Positions 36,184-46,212 of a stretch of DNA of 64,000 nucleotides are shown here, piece after piece; position 1 is the first letter of the stretch, and each line of letters begins with the position of its first letter. The stretch is from NCBI GenBank assembly GCA_026184775.1, contig JANCYW010000004.1, positions 310,001-374,000 of the forward strand, in the 5' to 3' direction. Both the position numbers and the translations under genes were made by a program. The notes under the pieces are model-generated. The model was not told the DNA's origin. It did no database searches and was given only the letters and a program-made list of their open reading frames with translations. Source of the DNA: Cyanidium caldarium. Lineage: Eukaryota; Rhodophyta; Bangiophyceae; Cyanidiales; Cyanidiaceae.

Positions 36184-37308
36184 TCACACGAGACCGTCCA
36201 ACAGCTTGAGCGTGCGACGCGCCATGAACTGTTGGTAGGAGAGTTCGCGCACCAGTCGCAAAAACGGGTCCAGATCGATGCGTCCGCGTCGTAGCATATC
36301 CTCCAGCAGCAGCAGCGCGTCGTGAATGGCGCCGTCGAGGGAGCTCGCCTCACTGAGCTGTCGGGAGCGGGTATCTGCCAGCGCCAGAATGGCGCTCACG
36401 TCCAGCTCCTGTTCCAGGTCGCGATGCGAATCGATCCACGCCTGCACCGCCTGGATATGTCGCTGGGTGGTGGCTAGGTTGGTGTCGATGTCCTGCCGTT
36501 CGCGCGCCAGTTCGGCGGCCACGTCTGGTGCCGCGTCACCGTCGACGTCCGTCGCGGCATCTCCGTCTTTCCGGTGCGATTCCTCTCCGTGGGCGCCTTG
36601 CAATAATCGCATGGCTTCGGCGCGTTGCGCATCCAGCTGCTCGCGGTACCGTCGGCGCGCTCGTTCCACAATGCGCTCCTTGTGCGCTGCGGAGGCGGAT
36701 GGCGGCGACGGCCGGGCGCCGCTGCCGACCGCTGCGCTCGGTCCCGCCCGGCCGTTGCCGACTGCGGCCGTCGCTGCTCTGCTGGTCACTGCCGCATGCA
36801 GCTGCGTCGGCCGCGCGTACACCGGCGGGTCGGTGCTGAACACCGAACTCATGTCCGCCAACAGAAACGGCAAGTTGTCGCTCCGGGCGCTCCAGTTGCT
36901 GAGGCTGGGCAGATACACCAGGCCGGACAAGTCCACATTGCGGTGATTGGGCCGAATAAACATATGCCGCGTCGGCGTCACGTACACGATTGGCGGCGAC
37001 TTGGGATACTCGTGCGGTATCCACACGTCCAGCGGCACGTTGTACTGCACCCCACGGTACGCTATCGGCAGGGTGCCCCGCAGCCCCAGCAACCGATGCT
37101 GCTCTCCGTTGGGGAAGGTCAGCTCGCCCACGTGCGGCACCATCGAGGGACACTGTCGGTGCACGTGCTCCACGTCCTGCACGATGCGCTGTCGGCAGCG
37201 GCTGTCATACCCGCGCGTGTTCTCCAACAACGACGCCACGTACTGCCGCACCGTCACCCCACGCGACGGCGTCACCAGCGGTGACGCGGTGGTCACCATG
37301 GATGGCAT
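36184..37308 (-). CDS. VPS23: ESCRT-I subunit VPS23/TSG101
   Basis: Sorts ubiquitinated cargo into multivesicular bodies. Residues about 17-160 form the UEV domain: YRGVQYNVPLDVWIPHEYPK, SPPIVYVTPTRHMFIRPNH, then the diagnostic VDLSGLVYLPSLSNW. The catalytic Cys of true E2 enzymes is absent, as expected. A Pro/Ala-rich linker and a coiled coil (about 210-310) follow. The C-terminal 65 residues form the steadiness box (ALADTRSRQLSEASSLDGAIH, then QQFMARRTLKLL). The start is ATG 37308, with another at 37299; the frame is open for 32 codons more, beginning at a TTG. 374 residues matches the family. Confidence 0.93.
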   Translation of the reverse strand: MPSMVTTASPLVTPSRGVTVRQYVASLLENTRGYDSRCRQRIVQDVEHVHRQCPSMVPHVGELTFPNGEQHRLLGLRGTLPIAYRGVQYNVPLDVWIPHEYPKSPPIVYVTPTRHMFIRPNHRNVDLSGLVYLPSLSNWSARSDNLPFLLADMSSVFSTDPPVYARPTQLHAAVTSRAATAAVGNGRAGPSAAVGSGARPSPPSASAAHKERIVERARRRYREQLDAQRAEAMRLLQGAHGEESHRKDGDAATDVDGDAAPDVAAELARERQDIDTNLATTQRHIQAVQAWIDSHRDLEQELDVSAILALADTRSRQLSEASSLDGAIHDALLLLEDMLRRGRIDLDPFLRLVRELSYQQFMARRTLKLLDGLV

Positions 37309-37721
37309 GGGAGTGACGGCCGCGCCGAGGCCAGCGAGGGGCGCTGGGGTAGGGCGGACGACCCGTCGCGTCACCCCGTCGTGGCGCGAACGTCCGTGTG
37401 CCAATTTCTGGCGCGCTCAACTGGCCGCGGGCGTGAGAGTCAGCCAACTCGACAAAACTCACTGTCGCGTCCGCCACCAAACGATATCCTCCTGTCGCTG
37501 CGTTGTCTGCGTCCCGCTTTTGTACACCTGTCCGAACTGGGAGGGCGGTGGCGTGACCCACCGCGTCCTGGAGAAACCAGACAGCAGCGCGTCGCGCCGA
37601 GGGCGGCCAATCGATCCCGCGCCCGGTGGTGGAGGTCGGGCGCCACGTTGACTGTGCGCGCGAGAACGTGCCGTGGCGGGGGGAACGTGTCGATATCAGA
37701 GGTCGCGAGAGGGACATTTGT

Positions 37722-37755
<34 letters not shown>

Positions 37756-38155
37756 GGAGTGAAGAATGGGGGAGGGCAAGATGGTGGTGAGCGCTTCTGG
37801 GACAGGACCAAAGATGCGCAGGAACTTTGGTGTATACCGCAAAACCGGGCATGTCTACTGGAGATAACCTTGCATGGTCTCGCAACGTCCTGGCGGCAAG
37901 TCACGAAACACCTCACGGACACTCGGACAGGTGGGTGCTGCGGTGCCGAGGTCCTGCAAGTCGACCCGGACCGAGAACGTCACGCAGAGCAACGCTGTGA
38001 CGAAACGATGAACGCGCTTCTCGCGTCTTGGCGGTGCCGCCCGACGCCATCCTTTTCAGGGGCACACTCACGCCGGGTTCGCTACAACGTCAACTGACGG
38101 AATCGCTCTGGCTGCACAGCTTCGGCAATTGCCTTCGCTTCCCTTTCTCTCCGTA
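37309..38155. other. Long intergenic region between divergent VPS23 and NDUFA1, with a GT microsatellite
   Basis: About 847 bp, the longest gap in the window. It holds a GT run at 37723-37753 but no reading frame or RNA that I recognise. The last 20 bases before NDUFA1 are pyrimidine-rich. Confidence 0.6.
37723..37753. repeat. GT/AC dinucleotide microsatellite
   Basis: An uninterrupted GT run of about 15 units in the VPS23-NDUFA1 gap, able to vary by slippage and to form Z-DNA. Confidence 0.9.
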
Positions 38156-38377
38156 ATGGCCTGGAAAGAGTCCATTCCGGCCGTGCTGATGGTGATGCTG
38201 GCGTTGAGCGCGATGGGTGCGCTGGGGCGCGGCACCGACAAGCCCTTGGAGAAAATCATGGGCCGACGCACCGAGAACGAATTCGACCGCTTGATGGCCG
38301 AGCGGGACGCGCGCATCGATGCGGCCAACGATGCGGAGAAGCAGCGAATGCGCAAGTTCCGCGCCAAGTTTTTCTGA
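38156..38377 (+). CDS. NDUFA1: Mitochondrial complex I subunit NDUFA1 (MWFE)-like
   Basis: A 73-residue protein starting MAWKESIPAVLMVMLALSAM. That gives the MxWxExxP start and single transmembrane helix of MWFE subunits. It then has a short loop and TENEFDRLMAERDARIDAA, matching the family's NEWDxxMxxRDxR element. The subunit sits in the membrane arm of NADH:ubiquinone oxidoreductase. The length equals that of plant and animal homologues (about 65-73). The ATG at 38156 was chosen on this basis. A TTG opens the frame nine codons before. Convergent with the coiled-coil orphan (75 bp). Confidence 0.8.
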   Translation: MAWKESIPAVLMVMLALSAMGALGRGTDKPLEKIMGRRTENEFDRLMAERDARIDAANDAEKQRMRKFRAKFF

Positions 38378-38452
38378 ACACAGGGCGCGGACTGACAGGG
38401 GAATGGTCGTGGGAGGGTGCGCGGCGTCCGTTTGCGCGACGCTATGAACCCT

Positions 38453-40387
38453 TTATGAATTCGTCTGCTGCTGCTCCACTTGGTCTGACGAGTCCGCTCG
38501 CCACTCGAACACCCGCAGCAGTCGTTGGCGCAGACGGTCGTTCTCGGCGCGCAACTCCCGCACGCGCTGTCGCGCCACCTGCAAGTCCGCATCGGTGTCT
38601 TGGGCATCGCGCTGCAGTTTCTCCGCCAGCGCTCGCCAGTGCTGCACTTGCGCGAGCAGTTCGGGTGCTGATGCGGGTGTCTCGGGCGCCGTCCACCTCT
38701 CCGCATGATCGTCACTCCTGGCGGCATCCTTCACCTGGGACGATCGGCGCTCGAACGATTCTACACGTTCGAGCAGCGCGTGCCGCTCCTCATCCAGCAC
38801 CGCGATCATGTCAAACTGCTGATCCACGGTGGCTTGCAAATTGGCCACCTGTTGCAGCGCATCTTGCAAGCGTCGTTCGGCCAACGCCAGCGCCGCGCGA
38901 GTATCCGCCTCTCCGCTGGCCTCGGTTGCCGAGTGCGGCGACGCCATCGGCACCGCCTGCAACGACTCCACTTGCCGTCGCCATCGGTGATTCTCCGCTT
39001 GCGTCTCCAGCAACATCCGCTCCAGTTCGCGAATATGCGTCAAGTATCGATGGCTGCGTCGGGCGCTGCGCACACCGGCGGCCGGTGACCGCCGCGTTTC
39101 CGTCGCGGTCACCGCCGGCGTTTGCGGAGCCGAGGCCACGCGAGGAGGGGTGGAGTGGACGAGCACCACAGGGCTCATCTCCCCTCGGTCAGCGGGTCGG
39201 GTACCATCCGCCACCGCCGCCGCCTCCACATCGCGCTGCAGCGAACGAGCGGCATGCGGCACTTCATCGTCGGCATCACCCCCAACACCGCCGCCAGTGT
39301 CTCCCGTGTGCGGCGGCGGTCGTCGGAATGAGGCCACCGAAGATGCTGGCGGTGGCGGTGATACCCACGGCGATGCCGCCGCAGGCAGTCGGGCATCACC
39401 CCACTCGGCTGCACTGCCACTCACGCGCTCCAAATGCCGGCGCAGCCGCTCGGTGCAAGTCTCGTAATATTGTGCGGTGGCCTCGGCGTGTGCCAGTCGT
39501 TCTTGGAGTCGCTTGTTCTCCTCGTACTGCGCTTCGAGGCTGCGGATTTTGCCTTGCAGCAACACGATCTCGTCACGAAAGTGCTGTCGCTCATTGCGCA
39601 ACGCTGCGCGCAACACATCGAACGCCTCCTCGCCCTGCTCGGCACCATCTGAGCTCGCGGACGCGGACGCGGGCGCTTCAGCATGCGGTGGCGCAACCCT
39701 GCTTTCCGTGACACTGGCGGGGGAGACGGCAGCAGCTGTTGCGGCGGTCGCCGAAATCTGTGGCGACGCCCACCGGTCCTCCGCGGGTATGCGCGGGTCT
39801 GCCGGCTGGCCAGCATCATCAAACGGCTCGTTGGCATCGGGCGAGAACAGCGACAGCCGCATCGTCTCCAGTGCTAACAGCGTGGCCGATAAGGCACTAC
39901 TGCGCCGGCTCGACCGCGGCTGCAAAGGAGACGGTGTGGGGCGGTCGCGGGGCACCTGTGCAGCCTCCGGCGAGAACAGACGCTGCGCGTCTTGGCGCGG
40001 TGCGTGCTCACCTCTCCCCGGTAATATGGGAGAATACATATCGTCGGCGAGAGCGGGTGAATCCTTGGCGACGCCCTCCAGGGTGTGACTCCGTGTCGGA
40101 GTAGACTCGGGCTCCGCTGGCGGTGCAGCGGCCGGCCGACGTGCCGCGGTTTCATCGTCCCACCAAAATCCAGGCATCCTATAGCCACTTTCAGCGTCCG
40201 TCGCTGTCTCGTGTACGCCCTCCGCACGGTCCGCCACGTCTCGGTAGGAGGTGTCGCTGGAGGCGCCATCGTTCACGTCGTTTCCAGCGGGGCGTGCGTG
40301 TGCCATCGCAAGGGTCTCGTCACCCGATGATGAACCGCTGCGCCAATTGCCTGCCCGAGCATCACTTTTCGAGTTGGGCGCTTGCAT
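38453..40387 (-). CDS. Unknown coiled-coil protein
   Basis: Not recognised. The 644 residues have a disordered, acidic and Pro/Ser-rich first 240 residues. A first coiled coil spans about 245-325 (LRNERQHFRDEIVLLQGKIR and following heptads), then a Pro/Gly/Asp-rich linker (about 325-440), then a second, longer coiled coil from about 440 to the C-terminus (LTHIRELERMLLETQAENHR; QVANLQATVDQQFDMIAVL; LRAENDRLRQRLLRVFEW). The layout is that of cytoskeletal, centrosomal or Golgi tether proteins, but nothing in it identifies one. The ATG at 40387 begins the frame. It is divergent from DNA2. Confidence 0.7.
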   Translation of the reverse strand: MQAPNSKSDARAGNWRSGSSSGDETLAMAHARPAGNDVNDGASSDTSYRDVADRAEGVHETATDAESGYRMPGFWWDDETAARRPAAAPPAEPESTPTRSHTLEGVAKDSPALADDMYSPILPGRGEHAPRQDAQRLFSPEAAQVPRDRPTPSPLQPRSSRRSSALSATLLALETMRLSLFSPDANEPFDDAGQPADPRIPAEDRWASPQISATAATAAAVSPASVTESRVAPPHAEAPASASASSDGAEQGEEAFDVLRAALRNERQHFRDEIVLLQGKIRSLEAQYEENKRLQERLAHAEATAQYYETCTERLRRHLERVSGSAAEWGDARLPAAASPWVSPPPPASSVASFRRPPPHTGDTGGGVGGDADDEVPHAARSLQRDVEAAAVADGTRPADRGEMSPVVLVHSTPPRVASAPQTPAVTATETRRSPAAGVRSARRSHRYLTHIRELERMLLETQAENHRWRRQVESLQAVPMASPHSATEASGEADTRAALALAERRLQDALQQVANLQATVDQQFDMIAVLDEERHALLERVESFERRSSQVKDAARSDDHAERWTAPETPASAPELLAQVQHWRALAEKLQRDAQDTDADLQVARQRVRELRAENDRLRQRLLRVFEWRADSSDQVEQQQTNS

Positions 40388-40982
40388 GAATAGGCGGTAC
40401 AGAGGCGTTGAGGGCGGAGTTCATGCAACAGCGGTGTCTGTGAGATATACGGTCCCGTCGAGGGCTGCGCTGCGCATCGCACAGGCGCTGACGATGACGC
40501 ATGCCGTTCGGGTGAGCTCGGAGGAGACGGCTGGTGTGCATTGTCGAGGAGCTGCTTTCAGGGTATGGCAGGAGGGCAGGCGCTTTAGGGTGAGCACGAA
40601 GCGGGCCTCACTGGAAGAGTGGGGAACCGAGCGCCCTCTCTTCGAAGCAGCAGCGCCAGGCGGCAGAGGACGTCACATGTCCTTTGCGCCATCAAAGCAC
40701 CCTCCCGCCTGTGCTGTGGACCTCAAGACATGCTCTCAGTGCCTTCTATATCCTGAGTCCCGCTTTGTCGTCGGCCACCACGATACTGTCTGCGTCGTAC
40801 GTCTCCATGTCGCCCTTCCGCGACGTCTCGCCCGGATTCGCCGGTCGGTGGGGGGATTTTGAATGGCGCGCGATGCGATCGGTTTCTCGCCGAGGCGGTA
40901 CAGCAGCCGTGCGGACGCCGCGCATGGCGCAGAGACACCCCTCATGAGGTGATCTGGTATTCTCCTACACGCTTCTACCAGT
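40388..40982. other. Intergenic region between divergent coiled-coil gene and DNA2, no recognised feature
   Basis: About 595 bp. No RNA gene, repeat or convincing frame seen. It should hold the upstream regions of both genes. Confidence 0.5.
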
Positions 40983-43900
40983 ATGGATCGCTATGTGGTG
41001 CGAAGGCAATCAGTATCTCGGTCGAAGAGCACTGCGAGGGCGGCACGGGGCACCAAACGCGCTGGAGGTCAGCGACTGCCCGAGCTCCCCTCCGCCGACC
41101 GTCCGCTTGTCCTAGGCGAATCGGGCGAGAACGCTGGTGCGACCAAGAGCAAGCGAGTGCAGGCTTTTCGCGACGTCGACGGTGTTGGCGCCACTGCCGA
41201 TCGCACGGCAGACGCAACTCGTCGGACCACGCGCGCCGAGACGCGGCGCACTGACCACCGCTTGCGCACGCCAGCGCTAGACGCTCACCTGATCGATGCC
41301 GACGGCACCGCGCCACTGTCCGTACAACGCTCTCACGACGACCTCGACGTGTGGACCGAGGTGGACAGTCAGGCGGTGGTGTGGTGTCAGTCGGTGCGCA
41401 AAGCGCGCGATGCCCGACGTCACCGACGCTCCTGCCTCAGCGACGTCGCTGTTGCGGTGGATGAGCCACCGACGGTGCTGGTGCCGCGCAATCCGCCGGA
41501 CGCGACAACGACGCCAGTCGCCAGCGCTGGGACCGCCAAAGAACCCGATGGCTCGCCGGAATTCGTCACCCCAGGCACCCGAGTGCTGGACGCGTGGCGC
41601 CTCGCCAGCACGTATCGACATGCGCACCCAATTGGTGCGCTGTCCGACCGATCCTCGCCATCGACACCGGGCTCCTCAGCGCAACGAAGGCGCGTGCGCG
41701 ACCGCGCCTCCAGGGCGGTGACCGAGTTACACTGCCTGGCATCGCCGCCCGTGAATGCACCCGACAGCAGTTGCCGAGCTGGGGCGGCAGCGGCGGCTGT
41801 GCATGGGCCACTCACCTCGCCAGCATCGTCGCATCGTTCGAGTCGGCGCGTGTCCGACATCGCCGACGAGGATTTCCTGTCGCTGTTCACCGCGCTGGAA
41901 TCGGCCGCGACCGAGGCGGGCGCCGAATGTCCACAATCCGGTATCGCGGTGCATCCGTGGTCGTATTCCTCCAGCGGACCGCGCACTGCCAGCTCCGAGC
42001 GACTGCTCGTGCAGCGCGTGCAAGCGGTGAACGACGATGCAGACGCCAAAGACGACTCTATTCGGGAGCAGCGACTCTATGTCGTCCCGGCCGAAGCACC
42101 ACCCACTGCCATCGAGCCATCGCTGGTCGTCGTGCTGCGGGACGCATGGCTGGAGGCGGACGTGCGCCCGCACGACGTGGTGCGGGTCATTGTCTGTGAT
42201 GCCGACGGCCACTTTCATCCCTTCCCCACGAGCCACGCCGCCGCCGCCGCCGCCACTATCACCACTCCCGATGTCGTGCCCGAATTTGTCGTCGACGCGC
42301 ACCACAACCTGCTCATCGTCCTGCCGGATGTGCTGGTCAGCGGCACCGCAGTGGCCAACTCGTTCTCCTGTCAGCGGCGCGTGGTGCTGGGTGAACGCAA
42401 CCGCTACAGCATCTCCAACCCGCGCACGTCGTCCGCAGCCCTGCGCGGCACGCTTTTGCACGAGCTGTTCCAGACGGCGCTCCAGCGGCAGATGCGCGGC
42501 GCGTCCGACGCGATGCCATCGGCCCTGCTGGACGAGCGGGATGTGGAGCGCGGTATCGCCGCGCATATGGTGGAACTGTATGCGGTCGGCGAGGAGGAGG
42601 CACCGTTGCGCCACTTTCTGCAGCGATGCCTGCACACAGTGGACCAGTTGGTGCTGCAGGCGGTGCGCGATGCCCGCGGTCTGCCGGCGCAATCGCGCGG
42701 CACCTCGGCGTACGCTCAGTACGCGCACGCCCGCATCGAGGGCGTGTCCGATGTGGAGGAGAGCGTGTGGAGCCCGGTGTTCGGTCTGAAAGGATCGCTG
42801 GACGTGACCGCTGCCTTGCGATTGCGCAGCAGCAGGGATGACGAGAATGCTGAAGCGACCGCCCTCGATAGCTTGACGGCGAGCACCGCGTGTGTGGAGC
42901 TGAAGACCGGCCGCAGCGACGGTGCGTCCGGCGTGGCCCATCGCGCCCAGGTGATTGTGTACTCGCTGCTGCTGAGCGATCGATACGACGTCAGCGCCCG
43001 CATCGGCATGTTGTTGTATCTGCAGGCGCAACGGAGCGCCAGCGCCGGCGCTGCCGATGCGACGGCGGAGGGAGACAACGCGCCGGCGCTCGTCGCCCAC
43101 GCGCTGCTAATCCCGACGTTGCGCGCCGAGCTAATCGGGTTGCTGTCGTCGCGCAACCGCCTGGCGCGTTACCTGGCGGCGGACGATGCGGTGCCTGCCA
43201 GGCCGACGGCTACTGCAGCATCCGCGGTGGACGGAGCGGTGTTGCCGTGGATGCAGCTGCCGCCGCAACTGCAGCGACAGCCGCGCGTCTGCGGCAACTG
43301 TTACGTGCGCCACACTTGCGCCCTGATGCATCGGGTGGTGGAACAGGGCACCGCTGAGGGCAGCGTGCTGCCGGCCGAGTTTGCCCGCCTGACCCACAGC
43401 CTGTCGGAGGCGCACATACAGTATTATCGCCGTTGGCTGACGTTGACGCGCCTGGAAGAGCTGGCCACGCAGACCTATCGGCAGGAGCTGTGGACGATGA
43501 CGCCGCAAGCGCGAGAGCGCCTCGGTCGCTGCATGGCCAGTCTACAGGTGGAGCGGGTGCAAAACGTCGGTTGCCAGGGCATCGGACGGTACTATACGGT
43601 TTATCGGCATTGGTTTCGACGAGCGTGCTCACCGGCAACACCGGTCTCCGTCGGTGATGTGTCCGGCGCGGCCGCCGCCTCATCGTCGTCGAGAATGCTG
43701 GAGGCGGCGACGCTGACGGCCGTGCTGGCGCCGGGCGAGTATGTATCGGCCACGCCCTACGTCCTGGACGATACTGGCGCCAGCACGGCGTTGCCGCCGC
43801 AGAAAACCGCCATAGCGTTCGGTTTCGTGCACGCCATCGAGTCCGAGTCCGACACCGCGCTGGTGGTCGATCTGGACCGCGACTGCAGCGCGTGGTTGCA

Positions 43901-45473
43901 GCAGCGCCTGCCCGACACTCACGATCCGAAGGCGTCGGCGGCGACTGCCGCGCAAGCTGCGGTGCAGTGGCGCATCGACCGTGAGGAATTGTCCTCCGGG
44001 TTTAGCACGCAGTACGGCAATCTGGAGGCGCTGCTGTACCCGGAGGCGGAGCGGTTGCGCCAGTTGGTGGTGGACTGCGCACCGCCGCATTTCGATACTG
44101 ACGCCGAGGATGAGATGGTGCTCTCTGGTTGCCGTTGGTCCGATCCGACGCACCGTATCGACCTCAATGCCGAACAACGACAGGCGGTGCGGCGGTTGTT
44201 GGCGGCGCGCGACTACGCACTGATGCTGGGGATGCCCGGGACGGGCAAGACCGCCACCATCGCCTGCACCATTGTGGCGCTGGTGCAAAACGGATACACC
44301 GTGCTGCTGGCCAGCCATACACACTCGGCGGTGGACAATGTGCTGCTGCGCCTGCTGCAGCAACTGCAATTTCATGATTTTGTGCGCGTGGGTCACAGTG
44401 CCGCCAACATCGCGCCGCCGCTGCATCCGTACACCGTCGCGGCGGTGGCCGACGGCGCCAACGGTCGCGGCGCTTCGTTGGAGGCGTTCAGCCATCGCCT
44501 GGATCGAGTGCCGCTGGTGGCGGTCACCTGCATGGGCATCAGCAGCCCGGTGTTCTATCGACGCACGGCGTTCGATTTCGTGATCGTCGACGAGGCCTCG
44601 CAGATATCGCAGCCGGTGTCGCTGGGGCCGATTCGGTTGGCGCGGCGGGCGTTTGTGCTGGTGGGCGACCCGATGCAGCTGCCGCCGCTGGCGCGCAGTG
44701 CTCAGGGGCGGGCGAGCGGCGCCTCCGAGTCGCTGTTTCGGCGGCTGTGCGATGCCCACCCCGAGGCGGTGTGTCCGTTGCGCCAGCAATACCGCATGGC
44801 GCGCCCGATTATGCAGCTGTGCAACGCGCTGGTGTATGACGGGGCGTTGGTGTGTGGGAACGAACGGGTGGCGGTACAACAGTTGCGGTACCGGGAGGAG
44901 AACACGGAGGCGGGTCGACGACGCGCCGAGCCGTCCTGGTTGACGCGAGCGCTGTGCCCGACGCGTTCGGTGGTGTGGGTGGACACCGCGGCGGTGTCGG
45001 CCGCCGCCGAGTGCCGCACCGGACCCGAACAGTTGTGTAACGGGTTCGAGGCGGAGACGGTGGCGCGCATGGTGCAGGCACTGTTGGCACGCGGTGTTGC
45101 GGTGGACGAAATCGGCGTTACGGCCCCGTTGCGGGCGCAAGTGCTGCTGCTGCGGGCGACGCTGGGGCGGCATCTGCACGCGGCGGACGCCCTGCCGGAA
45201 TTGCCAGAGTGTCGCACCATCGACCAGTTCCAGGGGCGCGACAAGGATGTGATGCTGGTGTCGCTGGTGCGCCACAATACCGCCGCCCACATTGGCGAGG
45301 TGTTGCGCGACTGGCGTCGCATCAACGTGGCCATCACCCGCGCCCGCAAGAAATTGATCCTGATCGGGTCGAGTACCACCTTGCGCACCAGTCCCTTTTT
45401 GGCGCGATTGATCGAATGGGTGCACAATGAACAGGGCGTGATCGACCTGTCCGAGCAGGACCACTACGAGTAA
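40983..45473 (+). CDS. DNA2: DNA2 nuclease-helicase
   Basis: Processes long Okazaki flaps and resects double-strand breaks. The first 350 residues are disordered. The RecB-like nuclease has a first iron-sulfur Cys in FSCQRRVVLGERNR, the LLHELFQ helix, the GLKGSLDVT motif and VELKTGRSD. Further cluster cysteines are in CGNCYVRHTCALM, beginning at about residue 770. The superfamily 1B helicase follows: Walker A GMPGTGKT with Lys1089, LLASHTHSAVDNVLLRLL, the Walker B-type DEASQISQP near 1203, VGDPMQLPPLAR, LRQQYRMARPIMQLCNALVY, TIDQFQGRDKDVMLVSLVR, and VAITRARKKLILIGS. All catalytic motifs look intact. 1496 residues, longer than human DNA2 because of the N-terminal extension. Convergent with TAF10 (38 bp). 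Confidence 0.96.
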   Translation: MDRYVVRRQSVSRSKSTARAARGTKRAGGQRLPELPSADRPLVLGESGENAGATKSKRVQAFRDVDGVGATADRTADATRRTTRAETRRTDHRLRTPALDAHLIDADGTAPLSVQRSHDDLDVWTEVDSQAVVWCQSVRKARDARRHRRSCLSDVAVAVDEPPTVLVPRNPPDATTTPVASAGTAKEPDGSPEFVTPGTRVLDAWRLASTYRHAHPIGALSDRSSPSTPGSSAQRRRVRDRASRAVTELHCLASPPVNAPDSSCRAGAAAAAVHGPLTSPASSHRSSRRVSDIADEDFLSLFTALESAATEAGAECPQSGIAVHPWSYSSSGPRTASSERLLVQRVQAVNDDADAKDDSIREQRLYVVPAEAPPTAIEPSLVVVLRDAWLEADVRPHDVVRVIVCDADGHFHPFPTSHAAAAAATITTPDVVPEFVVDAHHNLLIVLPDVLVSGTAVANSFSCQRRVVLGERNRYSISNPRTSSAALRGTLLHELFQTALQRQMRGASDAMPSALLDERDVERGIAAHMVELYAVGEEEAPLRHFLQRCLHTVDQLVLQAVRDARGLPAQSRGTSAYAQYAHARIEGVSDVEESVWSPVFGLKGSLDVTAALRLRSSRDDENAEATALDSLTASTACVELKTGRSDGASGVAHRAQVIVYSLLLSDRYDVSARIGMLLYLQAQRSASAGAADATAEGDNAPALVAHALLIPTLRAELIGLLSSRNRLARYLAADDAVPARPTATAASAVDGAVLPWMQLPPQLQRQPRVCGNCYVRHTCALMHRVVEQGTAEGSVLPAEFARLTHSLSEAHIQYYRRWLTLTRLEELATQTYRQELWTMTPQARERLGRCMASLQVERVQNVGCQGIGRYYTVYRHWFRRACSPATPVSVGDVSGAAAASSSSRMLEAATLTAVLAPGEYVSATPYVLDDTGASTALPPQKTAIAFGFVHAIESESDTALVVDLDRDCSAWLQQRLPDTHDPKASAATAAQAAVQWRIDREELSSGFSTQYGNLEALLYPEAERLRQLVVDCAPPHFDTDAEDEMVLSGCRWSDPTHRIDLNAEQRQAVRRLLAARDYALMLGMPGTGKTATIACTIVALVQNGYTVLLASHTHSAVDNVLLRLLQQLQFHDFVRVGHSAANIAPPLHPYTVAAVADGANGRGASLEAFSHRLDRVPLVAVTCMGISSPVFYRRTAFDFVIVDEASQISQPVSLGPIRLARRAFVLVGDPMQLPPLARSAQGRASGASESLFRRLCDAHPEAVCPLRQQYRMARPIMQLCNALVYDGALVCGNERVAVQQLRYREENTEAGRRRAEPSWLTRALCPTRSVVWVDTAAVSAAAECRTGPEQLCNGFEAETVARMVQALLARGVAVDEIGVTAPLRAQVLLLRATLGRHLHAADALPELPECRTIDQFQGRDKDVMLVSLVRHNTAAHIGEVLRDWRRINVAITRARKKLILIGSSTTLRTSPFLARLIEWVHNEQGVIDLSEQDHYE

Positions 45474-45511
45474 AGCTGGAGGGGGGAAGCATCTGGTCGC
45501 TCCATCGACCC

Positions 45512-45982
45512 TCAGCCCTTCTTGCTGGCGGTGCCTCTGGGGGCGGCGCTTGCACCACCACCGCCACCACCACCCGCGGAGGCATCTCCAGCTACTGCCG
45601 CCGCACTGCCCCCCACAATCGCACCGTCCACACTATCCGCAAAGTAGTCCACTCGGCTCAGATGGATGCCGTGCTCCTGCAGCGCCATTTTCAGCTCCTC
45701 GGTGGTCAACAGCACCTTCTCGTCCTCCATACCCTGCAGTTGGCGGTATTGGGCATCGCGCTGAATGCGTCGCTGCGCCATCGCTTCGTGCGCAACGTCG
45801 GCGATGAACTTTTGCGCCGCCAGCGCCACCAACCGCACCACCCGGCGGTCGTCCGTCAGAAACCCGGCCCGCGCCAGGTAGTGCTCCACGACGTGATCCG
45901 GTATGGCCGTCTCGTACGTGTCCAGCGTGGCGATAAACTCCTCCACCTCTGCCGCCTCCAGTGTCCGCCCTCGGTCGCTCAT
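45512..45982 (-). CDS. TAF10: TFIID/SAGA subunit TAF10
   Basis: 156 residues. The histone-fold signature is IPDHVVEHYLARAGF followed by RVVRLVALAAQKFIADVA, nearly as in human TAF10. After a loop (GMEDEKVLLTTEELKMALQE) comes GIHLSRVDYFADS, matching the family's end 'GINVKKPxYF'. TAF10 is shared by TFIID and SAGA. The tail is a Gly/Ala run. The ATG at 45982 is preceded by a pronounced CT-rich stretch on the coding strand. It is divergent from enolase (230 bp). Confidence 0.93.
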   Translation of the reverse strand: MSDRGRTLEAAEVEEFIATLDTYETAIPDHVVEHYLARAGFLTDDRRVVRLVALAAQKFIADVAHEAMAQRRIQRDAQYRQLQGMEDEKVLLTTEELKMALQEHGIHLSRVDYFADSVDGAIVGGSAAAVAGDASAGGGGGGGASAAPRGTASKKG

Positions 45983-46212
45983 GACAAAGAGTTGGGAGAG
46001 GTGATGAGAGGGAACGAGGAGCGGGAGGGCGGACGGTGGCCTCGGTGCAGGTCCCCGCACGGGAGAAATGCGTCCGCGCTGCGGCCAGCCGTCGCGAACC
46101 GGTGGCCGCTCGCGATGAGCGATTCGGGTTGCACCCGACCGCTGGACGTTGCACGACTCATCGGAACGCTTCTTCCGCCTCTTTTCAGACGACTCGATCT
46201 CCTCCTCTTACC

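Noticed and set aside
41727-43100. A 457-codon open frame antisense to the DNA2 nuclease domain
   Set aside because: Same reason: a shadow of real coding sequence on the other strand.
43680-45464. A 594-codon open frame antisense to the DNA2 helicase domain
   Set aside because: It mirrors the helicase motifs of DNA2 and has His/Arg/Gln-rich composition without any family likeness.
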